12,337 nt of DNA from Chloroflexota bacterium (GTDB taxonomy: Bacteria > Chloroflexota > Anaerolineae > Anaerolineales > Villigracilaceae), in contig JAKANW010000038.1 of the NCBI GenBank assembly GCA_021823555.1, positions 1 to 12,337 of the forward strand, given 5' to 3'. Made by a program: the position numbers and the translations under genes. How positions within the stretch are numbered: position 1 is the first letter of the stretch; every line of letters begins with the position of its first letter. Below the pieces are notes generated by a model. It worked only from the letters and a program-made list of their open reading frames with translations, did no database searches and was not told where the DNA came from. Positions 6,268 to 12,337 of this stretch are shown here, piece by piece.

Positions 6268-6280
6268 ACCCCGAAGGGGT
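6268..6280. repeat. REP-like copy 6, also a possible terminator hairpin for the dihydropyrimidinase gene
   Basis: ACCCC-GAA-GGGGT, a variant with one compensatory pair change (A-T-C-C-C to A-C-C-C-C). On the minus strand it is followed by TTCGGTTT and lies 44 nt after the hydantoinase stop, so it could act as a weak terminator. Confidence 0.6.
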
Positions 6281-6323
6281 GTCAGAACGACCGCTCAGAC
6301 AGCATCCCGGCAAATGAATTTGC

Positions 6324-7829
6324 TTATAACACTTCCCCCTGGCCGCGCTTCAAAAACCTGCCATCGCCGCGCCTGCCCAGCCACTGCTCGCCATCCACGA
6401 TCAACTTGCCGCGCAGGAACACCTTTTCAGGATAGCCGACCAATTCCCAGCCCTCGTACAGGTTGTAGTCCGTGCGCTGATGTGAGTGGGCCACGCCATA
6501 CTTGATCTTCTTTTCCGGGTCCCAGATCAGGATGTCCGCATCTGCGCCGGGGACGAGCGCGCCCTTGCGCGGGTACAGGCCAAAAATCCTGGCGGGGTTC
6601 GTGCTGGTGTAGGCCACGAACTGATTGGGGGTGATCCGTCCGGCCCGCACGCCATATGTCCACAGGATCGGCATCCTATCCTGCACACCCGGCAGGCCGT
6701 TCGGTATCTTGGTGAAATCATCCCTGCCCAATTCCTTGCCAGGGATGACGACCTCCTGACCCTCATACATGATTGGCTTCGTACCATCGTAGAAGAACGG
6801 GCAATGGTCCGTGCCGACGGTTTGCAGGATGCCGTTCGTCAACCCTTCCCACAGGCGGGCGTTATCCTTTTCCGAGCGCATGGGCGGCGAGCAGATCCAC
6901 TTCGAGCCATCGGGCCGGCGCAGATGATCCATCGTAAAGAACAGATAGGGCGGACAGGTCTCGCCCATCACTTTGACGCCGCGCTCGCGGGCGTATTGCA
7001 GCATATCCACTTCCCCGCCCATGTTCATGTGGACGATGTAGACCGCCGCGTCCGCCTCTGCCGCCATGCCTGCCACCCTTAAAGTAGCTTCGACCGCGCC
7101 CCAGCCGGGTCTCGTCAACGCGTGCCATTCGGGAGTGGTGTGACCTGCCGCCAACGCTTCAGGGATCAGCGTCTCGATGACATCACCGTTTTCGCAATGC
7201 GCCATGACCAACATGCCATTCTCCTTGGCAACGCGCAAGGCCTTGAAGATGCCGCCATCATCCAGGCGTAAACGTCCGTTGTAGGCAGTGAAGACTTTGA
7301 GTGTGGTGATGCCCATATCCATCAGGGATGGGATTTCTTTCTCGAGCTTGTCATCGAACCTCGTCAGGTTCATGTGGAAGGAATAGTCAATGGCGGCCTT
7401 CTGCGCTTTTTCCATCCACAGGTCAACGGAGTATTTGAAATCACCCTCACCCTTTTGCCCCTCTCCCAGTGGGAGAGGGGATGGGGTGAGGGGCACAAAA
7501 TCCATCACAGTCGTTGTCCCGCCGAAGGCTGCGGCTTTGTGACCCGTGTAATGGTCATCGGAGGAGACGGTATCGAACATCGGCAGATCGAAATGGGTGT
7601 GAGGGTCTATGCCGCCGGGCAGGATCAGCTTTCCCGACGCGTCGATCACTTGGGCAGAACCAGCCTCCGGGTCCGCGCTGAGCGAAGCGCTGTCCTGGCG
7701 GTTCGACTTTCGCTCACCGTGTCGAAGGGACGGAGCGCTGATGCGAATGATCTTTTCATCCTCGATCAGGATGTCGGCTTGATAGGTCTCGGAAGCCGTA
7801 ACCAGAGTCCCGGATTTAATCAAGAGCAT
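6324..7829 (-). CDS. hydA: Dihydropyrimidinase / D-hydantoinase carrying two in-frame repeat insertions
   Basis: A 501-residue amidohydrolase that opens the ring of dihydropyrimidines or hydantoins. All metal ligands are present: H77 and H79 in GGIDPHTHFD, the carbamylated lysine K178 in ITTLKVFTAYNG, H211 in VMAHCEN, H267 in YIVHMN and D341 in GTDHCPFF. Y183 matches the substrate-contacting tyrosine. The start at 7829 follows GGAGGAG. Two segments do not look like the family. Residues ~34-58 (LRHGERKSNRQDSASLSADP...) are encoded by a palindromic repeat at about 7656-7739. Residues ~113-129 (PLTPSPLPLGEGQKGEG) are encoded by the palindrome at 7444-7492. Both keep the frame and fall in surface-type positions, between ISAP and QVIDASGK and between MDFV and FKYSVDLW. 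The enzyme is therefore probably still active. It is transcribed divergently from the SLC13 gene. Confidence 0.92.
   Translation of the reverse strand: MLLIKSGTLVTASETYQADILIEDEKIIRISAPSLRHGERKSNRQDSASLSADPEAGSAQVIDASGKLILPGGIDPHTHFDLPMFDTVSSDDHYTGHKAAAFGGTTTVMDFVPLTPSPLPLGEGQKGEGDFKYSVDLWMEKAQKAAIDYSFHMNLTRFDDKLEKEIPSLMDMGITTLKVFTAYNGRLRLDDGGIFKALRVAKENGMLVMAHCENGDVIETLIPEALAAGHTTPEWHALTRPGWGAVEATLRVAGMAAEADAAVYIVHMNMGGEVDMLQYARERGVKVMGETCPPYLFFTMDHLRRPDGSKWICSPPMRSEKDNARLWEGLTNGILQTVGTDHCPFFYDGTKPIMYEGQEVVIPGKELGRDDFTKIPNGLPGVQDRMPILWTYGVRAGRITPNQFVAYTSTNPARIFGLYPRKGALVPGADADILIWDPEKKIKYGVAHSHQRTDYNLYEGWELVGYPEKVFLRGKLIVDGEQWLGRRGDGRFLKRGQGEVL
7444..7492. repeat. Palindromic repeat element inserted in frame in hydA (PLTPSPLPLGEG type)
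   Basis: Inner stem CCCCTCTCCC (7458-7467), loop AGT, GGGAGAGGGG (7471-7480), 10 bp perfect. Outer stem CCCTCACCC (7444-7452) pairs with GGGTGAGGG (7484-7492). The peptide LTPSPLPLGEG it encodes is a familiar signature of a dispersed repeat found inside many bacterial proteins. Confidence 0.8.
7686..7739. repeat. Second palindromic repeat element inserted in frame in hydA
   Basis: Arms AGCGCT (7686-7691), GTCC (7692-7695), TTCGAC (7702-7707) pair with GTCGAA (7721-7726), GGAC (7728-7731), AGCGCT (7734-7739). Adjacent GCGCT-gagcga-AGCGC at 7675-7690 adds another small hairpin, so the inserted unit may extend to about 7656. The segment GTGTCGAAGGGAC resembles the dispersed CCTTCGACA-type palindromes of many genomes. 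Confidence 0.65.
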
Positions 7830-7895
7830 AGCTCCTCCAAATTCTAAATTGAGAATGGATTAAGTTTACTGCAATTCTCATCCGAAAGGCAAAGG

Positions 7896-7901
7896 TATAA
7901 T
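7896..7901 (+). promoter_or_regulatory. -10 box TATAAT positioned for leaderless transcription of the SLC13 gene
   Basis: Perfect TATAAT, then 7 nt, then the ATG at 7909; transcription would begin at or within one base of the start codon. No Shine-Dalgarno and no good -35 is visible. Confidence 0.55.
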
Positions 7902-7908
7902 AAGCCCC

Positions 7909-9708
7909 ATGACCATCCCTGCCATCATCACACTGACCATCACTATTTTCGCCACCATCCTCTTGATCGGCAACTGGCTGAGGCCAGACCTGGTCGCTTT
8001 ATTGGTACTGGTCATCCTGGGCGTCACACGCCTGGTTTCTCCAAATGACGCCCTGGCGGGTTTCAGCGGCTCGGCGGTCATCACCATCCTGGCCATCTCG
8101 ATCATCGCTGAAGGCCTGCAACAGACGGGCATCACGTTCTGGTTGGGACAACAAATGAAGCTTTTGAGCGGGCAGGGGGAAACGCGGCTGCTGGTGGTCG
8201 TGATGCTCTCCGGGGCAGTCCTGTCGTTTTTTATGAACAATATCGCAGCCATGGCAGTCCTATTGCCTGCCACCATGGGGCTGGCCCGGCAGGTGCGCAT
8301 CCCTCCGTCGCGGCTGTTAATGCCGCTGGCCTATGGCGTGGTAGCGGGCGGCATGGCTACCTTGTTCACGACTTCCAATATTATCGCCAGCGGCGCGCTC
8401 CAGGATGCGGGCTTGAAACCCTTCGGCGTGTTGGACTTCCTGCCCGTTGGCTTGCCGCTGGTCATCCTCGTTATTCTGTACGTCATTCTGATAGGCCGCC
8501 GCTTGCTGCCAGACCGTGACCCGGCCATGCGTGCGGCCAACTTCCACCGCCTGCGCGATGAACTGTTGCGCACATACGGGATGGCGGCGTCGCTGTGGGA
8601 AGTGAAGGTCCTGCCAGAGTCGTCCATGGCTGGGCAGACCATCCGTCAGGGCGAGTGGCGGACGAGGGTGCGCCTGAACGTGCTGGGGATCACGCGCAAT
8701 GGGAGTTTCCTGTCCGCGCCGCCCTCCGATACAGTGATCCACGAAAGGGACGTGGTGATTGCCCAGGGCGAGCCGCCAAAAGAATCCCTGGAAGCCTGCG
8801 GCCTGCGCCTGATGGATGAGCCGCCCGCTCTCAGCCGGACGCACGGCGGGGGCGTTGTCCTGGCCGAGGTCGTCCTGGCCCCACACTCAGACCTGGTCGG
8901 CAAGAGCCTGCGCGAGATCCACTTCCGGGAAAAATTCCGCCTGACGGTATTGGCGCTCTGGCGGGCAGGGAAACCCATTCACATCGGTTTTGCCAACATG
9001 CCCCTCGAAGTAGGCGACGGCCTGCTGGTGCAGGGAACAGTCTCCAACCTGCACATGCTGTACCAGGAACGGGATTTCATCATCATGGAAGAGGACCCGG
9101 AGGCTGTCCTGCGGCCTGAGAAGGCACGCCTGGCTGCGCTGATCGGCCTGGCGACCCTGGTGCTTGCCATTAGCGGCTGGCTGCCCATTTCCATTGTCAG
9201 CATGACCGGCGCGGTTATCATGATCCTGACAGGCTGTCTGTCCATGGATGAAGCCTATCATTCCATAGACTGGAAGGCCATCTTCCTGATCGCCGGGATG
9301 TGGCCTTTAAGCACAGCCATCCAGTCCAGTGGACTGAGCCACGAAATCGTAAACGGATTGTTGAACCTGGCCGGTCACGTCAGCCCATTGATCCTGACAG
9401 CGCTGTTGCTGTTCGTTACCATGGTCTTCACGAACATCATGGCCGGGCAGGCCGCCGCGCCCATCGTCCTGGCGCCCATCGGATTGTCCATTGCCAGGGC
9501 CACCGGCGCCGATCCGCGCATGTTGCTGATGGCCATCGCCCTGGGCTGTTCGCTGGCCTTCCCCACTCCCATCGGCCATCCGGTCAACGTGATCGTGATG
9601 GGTTCCGGCGGTTATACGTTCAAGGATTTCTTCCGTGTGGGCTGGCTGCTGACCCTGCTGCTCTTTCCCGCGATATTATTGGGCCTGCACTTCTTCTGGG
9701 GATTGTAA
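7909..9708 (+). CDS. SLC13/DASS-family permease with two TrkA_C (RCK_C) domains
   Basis: A 599-residue membrane protein of the divalent anion:Na+ symporter family, which imports dicarboxylates, sulfate or similar anions. Transmembrane segments occupy about residues 1-205 and 400-599 in two inverted halves. Conserved transport-site segments are MNNIAAMAVLLPATMGLA and TLFTTSNIIASGAL in the first half, and TNIMAGQAAAPIVLAPIGLS and FPTPIGHPVNVIVMGSGGYTFKDF in the second. Between the halves lie two TrkA_C domains (~210-300, VLPESSMAGQTIRQGEWR; ~312-395, VLAPHSDLVGKSLREIHF), which in relatives probably sense a ligand. The ATG at 7909 is used because a TATAAT ends 7 nt before it and no upstream frame exists, which implies a leaderless mRNA. 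It faces the 9743 gene convergently. Substrate unknown. Confidence 0.92.
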   Translation: MTIPAIITLTITIFATILLIGNWLRPDLVALLVLVILGVTRLVSPNDALAGFSGSAVITILAISIIAEGLQQTGITFWLGQQMKLLSGQGETRLLVVVMLSGAVLSFFMNNIAAMAVLLPATMGLARQVRIPPSRLLMPLAYGVVAGGMATLFTTSNIIASGALQDAGLKPFGVLDFLPVGLPLVILVILYVILIGRRLLPDRDPAMRAANFHRLRDELLRTYGMAASLWEVKVLPESSMAGQTIRQGEWRTRVRLNVLGITRNGSFLSAPPSDTVIHERDVVIAQGEPPKESLEACGLRLMDEPPALSRTHGGGVVLAEVVLAPHSDLVGKSLREIHFREKFRLTVLALWRAGKPIHIGFANMPLEVGDGLLVQGTVSNLHMLYQERDFIIMEEDPEAVLRPEKARLAALIGLATLVLAISGWLPISIVSMTGAVIMILTGCLSMDEAYHSIDWKAIFLIAGMWPLSTAIQSSGLSHEIVNGLLNLAGHVSPLILTALLLFVTMVFTNIMAGQAAAPIVLAPIGLSIARATGADPRMLLMAIALGCSLAFPTPIGHPVNVIVMGSGGYTFKDFFRVGWLLTLLLFPAILLGLHFFWGL

Positions 9709-9716
9709 ATCGTAGG

Positions 9717-9732
9717 GCGGGACGCCTCCCGC
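9717..9732. terminator. Short GC hairpin between convergent genes
   Basis: GCGGGA (9717-9722), CGCC, TCCCGC (9727-9732), embedded in GTAGGGCGGGACGCCTCCCG. It sits in the 34-bp gap between the SLC13 stop and the stop of the minus-strand gene. There is no T-tract, so it may be a dispersed repeat rather than an intrinsic terminator. Confidence 0.4.
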
Positions 9733-9742
9733 GTCACTTCAT

Positions 9743-10312
9743 TCAATCCAAATCCGCCGGGTCGTATGCGCCGGGCGCATCCTTGATCCCCAACAAGGCC
9801 ATCAACACCTCCGGCGGGATGTCGGCTGCGGGCAGGTCGGTTTGATATAGTTGCTCATTCTCAGCGCGTTCGCGCAAACTGCGCCACAACAGGGCGCGCT
9901 CCTCATTCTGCACCACCAGATCGTTCAGGATGCTGGCGTTCGACAGATACTCCCCCGTGGTATAAAGAAATGTCAGGCGTTTCCATTTATCGGTCTGGAT
10001 CGGCCGGGGCAATTTCTCCAGCCCGCCCAATTGGATCTTGTAATACTCTTCGTGCGCGCGCGGGTGATTCGCCTCGTCCTTCAACAACTCGCCGCGCGTG
10101 GTCAATTCGTGGCCGCGCACCTTGGCGATGAACTCGATCTGTCCGCCATGCTTGCCGAAAGCCGCGGGCTGGTAAAACGCCAGGTAGTCCACGGCCACAA
10201 CTTTGGGGGCGGAACGCAGCGGGATGCGGTACCAGCCCAGCAGCCGCGCGATCTCCAAATCCCGCAGCGTGGGCAGCAAGCAGACCAGGATCAAATCCGT
10301 TGAAGTGGGCAT
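9743..10312 (-). CDS. Conserved hypothetical protein (WYRIP-type domain, no known function)
   Basis: A 189-residue soluble protein without signal peptide or membrane segment. Recognisable blocks are LLGWYRIP, VDYLAFYQPAAFG, IEFIAKVRGHELTTRGELL, HPRAHEEYYKIQLGGLEKLPRPI and KRLTFLYTTGEYLSNASILNDL. I recall the same run of blocks in uncharacterised proteins of Chloroflexota and cyanobacteria, sometimes ahead of a DUF559/Vsr-like nuclease domain; no nuclease domain is present here. That memory cannot be checked, and no function is assigned. The start is taken at ATG 10312, not the further upstream ATG at 10390, because the family-like sequence begins there. A TATAAT on the minus strand ends 6 nt before it, so the mRNA is probably leaderless. 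It shares its promoter region with the GH18 gene. Confidence 0.75.
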   Translation of the reverse strand: MPTSTDLILVCLLPTLRDLEIARLLGWYRIPLRSAPKVVAVDYLAFYQPAAFGKHGGQIEFIAKVRGHELTTRGELLKDEANHPRAHEEYYKIQLGGLEKLPRPIQTDKWKRLTFLYTTGEYLSNASILNDLVVQNEERALLWRSLRERAENEQLYQTDLPAADIPPEVLMALLGIKDAPGAYDPADLD

Positions 10313-10318
10313 AGCTTT

Positions 10319-10326
10319 ATTATAAT
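10319..10326. promoter_or_regulatory. Symmetric -10 element ATTATAAT shared by two divergent leaderless genes
   Basis: The 8-bp palindrome contains TATAAT on the plus strand (10321-10326) and on the minus strand (10324-10319). The plus ATG (10334) is 7 nt downstream and the minus ATG (10312) is 6 nt downstream. Predicted start sites coincide with both start codons. TTGAAG at 10300-10305 is a poor -35 for the plus side (15-nt spacing); none is seen for the minus side. Confidence 0.6.
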
Positions 10327-10333
10327 GGCGGAT

Positions 10334-11308
10334 ATGCGAATCACGCCCGTCTTGTTGACCCTGCTCCTGCTGGTTTCCTGCACAGGACAAACTCCGCTTC
10401 GAACCACGCCTTCACCTGCTCCCGTTCCGACGGCTTCGCCCATCCCCGCGTCCACTCCCCCACCCCCTTTCGCCGTGATCGGATACCTGCCCGATTACCG
10501 CGACGCGAACGCGAACTGGGGCAGCCGCCTGACCGACATCATCTACTTCTCCGCCGAGCCGCGCGCCGATGGGACGCTCGATGCGAGCCGCCTGAATGAA
10601 AACGTACTGGGCAAACTGCACGAGATGCAAGCGCGCTTCGGGATGCGCCTCCTCCTATCCATCGGCGGCTGGCAGCGGTCGGATGGTTTCGCGGCCATGA
10701 CTTCACAGGTTGGAACACGCAGCCATTTTGTGGAGAGCTTGGCGGAATACATCCACGCGAACAAATTGAACGGCGCGGATTTCGATTGGGAATTTCCGCA
10801 AGACGAAACGCAATTCCAGGATTACATCCTGTTGCTCCAGGAGGTACAGGCGAACTTCCAGCCGAAGGGACTGCTTCTCAGCGTGGCGCTCTCACCAGAT
10901 TTTGAATTTCCGCTGGCGCCTTTCGCGGTCGTGGACCGCATCCACGTCATGTCATACGACCGCGGCCCGCGTCACTCCACTTACACACAGGCTGTAGCCG
11001 ACTTGAATACTTTTGTATCCGCCGGTTTGCCAAAAGAGAAACTGGTGCTGGGCGTCCCATTTTATGGCCGGGAAATCGCCAACACGGAAAATGCCTATTC
11101 GTACGCCGATATCGTGGAGAAATTTCATCCCATGCCCGCGCTGGACGAGATGAGCGGCATCTTCTTCAACGGCATCCAGACCATCCAGCGCAAGACCTGT
11201 TACGCCCGGCAAAACGGATTCGGTGGGGTGATGATCTGGGAATTGGGGCAGGACACGGCTGATAGTTCGTCGCTGCTGCAGGCTATTCAACGATCCCAGT
11301 GTAGCTGA
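10334..11308 (+). CDS. GH18 glycoside hydrolase (chitinase-like) lipoprotein
   Basis: A 324-residue exported protein. Residues 1-16 form a lipoprotein signal (VLLTLLLLVSC, lipobox LVSC with C16), followed by a Pro/Thr/Ser-rich spacer to about residue 45. The GH18 barrel comes next: VIGYLPDYR, LLLSIGGW (SxGG, S109-G112), and the catalytic strand NGADFDWEFP with D149, D151 and proton donor E153. Later strands are IHVMSYD, LVLGVPFYGRE and GGVMIWELGQD. GH18 enzymes hydrolyse chitin, peptidoglycan or related N-acetylglucosamine polymers, or act as binding proteins. The first Asp of DxxDxDxE is Asn146 here, the other acidic residues being intact. The start at 10334 is preferred to ATG 10325, because the latter overlaps the TATAAT box and 10334 gives a normal signal peptide. 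Confidence 0.88.
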   Translation: MRITPVLLTLLLLVSCTGQTPLRTTPSPAPVPTASPIPASTPPPPFAVIGYLPDYRDANANWGSRLTDIIYFSAEPRADGTLDASRLNENVLGKLHEMQARFGMRLLLSIGGWQRSDGFAAMTSQVGTRSHFVESLAEYIHANKLNGADFDWEFPQDETQFQDYILLLQEVQANFQPKGLLLSVALSPDFEFPLAPFAVVDRIHVMSYDRGPRHSTYTQAVADLNTFVSAGLPKEKLVLGVPFYGREIANTENAYSYADIVEKFHPMPALDEMSGIFFNGIQTIQRKTCYARQNGFGGVMIWELGQDTADSSSLLQAIQRSQCS

Positions 11309-11371
11309 CAATTGAGCATTTCGGAGTAACTATTGACGTTCACCAAAATCACTTACTTCGTTTGTGTAAAA

Positions 11372-11427
11372 CATCCCGCAGGTTCTCTGAATTCAGGCCG
11401 GTGTGTGTGAACCCAGCCCGTGGGATG
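11372..11427. other. Nested inverted repeats in the 185-bp GH18-potD gap
   Basis: CATCCC (11372-11377) pairs with GGGATG (11422-11427). Inside it GGTTC (11381-11385) pairs with GAACC (11409-11413). Within that lies the palindrome CTGAATTCAG (11387-11396). Spacers are 3 and 8 nt between the two stems. It could be a structured RNA, a small dispersed repeat or chance. I recognise no known RNA family. Confidence 0.35.
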
Positions 11428-11448
11428 GTCATAACTTTCAGATTAACC

Positions 11449-11481
11449 AAAAATCCCCGGCTGGCCGAGCCGGGGATTTTT
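11449..11481. terminator. Bidirectional intrinsic terminator between GH18 and potD genes
   Basis: AAAAATCCCCGGCT (11449-11462), loop GGCCG, AGCCGGGGATTTTT (11468-11481): a 14-bp perfect stem whose A/T ends give T5 tracts on both strands. It lies 13 bp after the potD stop and can also stop transcription from the GH18 gene. Confidence 0.85.
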
Positions 11482-11493
11482 GAACTTGAAGGG

Positions 11494-12337
11494 TTATTGT
11501 CCGCCTTTGACTTCCGTCCAAATCTTGTCGTAGAGCGGAAGTGCGTCACCGACATCATCAATACGATGGCCGGCTTTGAGTACGTCCGGGGGCGTATTGG
11601 TAATCGGCGAATTCATATAGGCATCGTAGAGAGCGCCCAGGGTGGTATCCACGCCATTTGAGTCTTTTACAGGCATCGGATTGCCCTTGGCGAAATCCAA
11701 CGCAGCCTTATCCGGGTTGGTGTACGGGAAATCGCGCAGCATCATCCAGAAGACATTGCCTTGCATGGTGTAGTTGATCCAGGCATAGGCGGCGTCTGCG
11801 TGCGGCGCGGTGGCCGGGATGGCATAGTTATCCTGCCACAGGATGGCGCCCTCAGTCGGGTAAACGTACTGAATGGCCGGATTCTCCTGATGCGCCACAA
11901 AAGCCTCGCCTGTCCAGGTCATGCCCAAATCAACGTCGCCAGCGATCAGGGCTGTCTTCGGGCTGTCGCTGTCAAACAACTTGATGTTCGGGACCAACTG
12001 GGCCAGTTTGGCTTTAGCCTGGTCAAGTTGGGCGGGGTCCTTGGTGTTCACGTCGTAGCCCAACGTCAACAACGTCAAGCCGATGACAGAACGCGAGTCA
12101 TCCAGGAAGACCATTCTACCGGCGTAGGCAGGATTCCACATGTCGGCCCATGACTTCGGGACATCCTTGACCTTATCGGCATTGTAAACGATGGCGTCGG
12201 TGCCAGCCTCATACGGAAGGGTGTATTCGTTGCCCGGGTCAAAGGCCAGGTTAAGATAGTTGGGGTCGAAGTTATTCATGACCGTCAACTTGCTCTTGTC
12301 CAGCTTCTGCAACAGTCCCTTGCGGACCATCAGGCTG
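11494..12337 (-). CDS. potD: PotD-like spermidine/putrescine ABC transporter substrate-binding protein (C-terminal part, runs off the right edge)
   Basis: The minus-strand frame is open from the window edge to a TAA at 11494-11496, about 280 codons. It matches the family of periplasmic or lipid-anchored polyamine-binding proteins. Typical segments are GLLQKLDKSKL near the cut end, YTLPYEAGTDAIVYN, PKSWADMWNPAYAGRMVFLDDSR, VIGLTLLTLGYDVNTKDPAQL, DLGMTWTGEAFVAHQE, EGAILWQDNYAIPATAPHADAAYAWINYTM and the C-terminal YDKIWTEVKGGQ. The acidic and aromatic residues of WTGE and LWQDNYAI are in the positions that bind polyamines in PotD. The signal peptide and N-terminal ~70-80 residues lie outside the window. 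The ATG at 12330 is internal, since codons continue upstream of it. The transporter genes potABC, if present, would be upstream, beyond the edge. It ends at the 11449-11481 terminator. Confidence 0.88.
   Translation of the reverse strand, partial: SLMVRKGLLQKLDKSKLTVMNNFDPNYLNLAFDPGNEYTLPYEAGTDAIVYNADKVKDVPKSWADMWNPAYAGRMVFLDDSRSVIGLTLLTLGYDVNTKDPAQLDQAKAKLAQLVPNIKLFDSDSPKTALIAGDVDLGMTWTGEAFVAHQENPAIQYVYPTEGAILWQDNYAIPATAPHADAAYAWINYTMQGNVFWMMLRDFPYTNPDKAALDFAKGNPMPVKDSNGVDTTLGALYDAYMNSPITNTPPDVLKAGHRIDDVGDALPLYDKIWTEVKGGQ

Larger units (their letters stand above)
6016..6280. repeat. REP/BIME-like cluster of six short palindromes next to the Y1 transposase
   Basis: The 328-bp gap between the transposase and dihydropyrimidinase genes holds no gene but six copies of a hairpin with core ATCCC-TTC-GGGAT or its complement. 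They are listed separately. Copies at 6061 and 6181 lie in one orientation; copies at 6129 and 6220 lie in the other. This gives two tandem head-to-head pairs, as in bacterial interspersed mosaic elements. Confidence 0.8.

Noticed and set aside
6016..6280. CRISPR-like array
   Set aside because: Repeats are short palindromes in alternating orientation with unequal spacing and no cas genes; REP/BIME-like instead.
7841..7879. Overlapping inverted repeats ATTCT/AGAAT and GAGAAT/ATTCTC between hydA and the SLC13 gene
   Set aside because: Short, AT-rich arms that could be operator half-sites but are also likely by chance in this 79-bp spacer; no supporting regulator gene nearby.
10325..10333. Alternative GH18 start at ATG 10325
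   Set aside because: It overlaps the TATAAT box, so it would lie upstream of the transcript start; ATG 10334 gives a cleaner signal peptide.
11349..11661. Open frames on both strands across the terminator and the potD 3' end
   Set aside because: They read through a strong terminator hairpin and antisense to potD, and show no recognisable protein pattern.

Overview
The window looks like chromosomal DNA of a non-photosynthetic, GC-rich bacterium. The gene families and the style of dispersed palindromic repeats fit Chloroflexota, class Anaerolineae; this is an inference, since no rRNA or other marker is present. Ten protein-coding loci are well supported. They encode mostly housekeeping or metabolic functions and transport, and are interspersed with small mobile or decaying elements.

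Layout. (1) 1-495, minus: 5' part of a ribosomal protein S1-type gene. (2) 499-607: compact divergent promoter region whose two -35 boxes form one palindrome. (3) 608-2664, plus: Mg/Co-chelatase AAA+ ATPase (ChlI/BchI-like) followed, in the -1 frame across an A9 run, by the linker and VWA domain of a ChlD-type subunit. The arrangement fits programmed frameshifting that makes a small and a medium chelatase subunit from one gene. (4) 2842-3671, plus: MNT/AbiEii-type nucleotidyltransferase, a HicB-like antitoxin, and what appears to be the 3' stub of a deleted hicA, closed by a perfect 16-bp stem terminator. (5) 3731-5395, minus: SulP anion transporter with STAS domain. (6) 5534-6280: IS200/RAYT-like Y1 transposase (minus) with six short REP-like palindromes beside its 5' end. 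(7) 6324-7829, minus: dihydropyrimidinase/hydantoinase whose reading frame carries two in-frame palindromic repeat insertions. (8) 7909-9708, plus: SLC13/DASS permease with two TrkA_C domains, apparently leaderless. (9) 9743-10312 (minus) and 10334-11308 (plus): a conserved hypothetical protein and a GH18 lipoprotein, divergent with only 21 bp between start codons and sharing a symmetric ATTATAAT -10 box. (10) 11494-12337, minus: 3' part of a PotD-like polyamine-binding protein with a bidirectional terminator.

How it fits together. There is no single large operon. The chelatase locus (probably cobaltochelatase for B12, since no chlorophyll gene is seen) is a self-contained unit. The transporters and dihydropyrimidinase suggest uptake and catabolism of anions, dicarboxylates, polyamines and pyrimidine or hydantoin compounds. 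The most interesting features are gene-expression devices (frameshift, leaderless and bidirectional promoters) and repeat ecology (REP cluster, in-frame palindromes, hicBA decay), rather than a new multi-gene defence or biosynthetic system, for which I see no convincing evidence.
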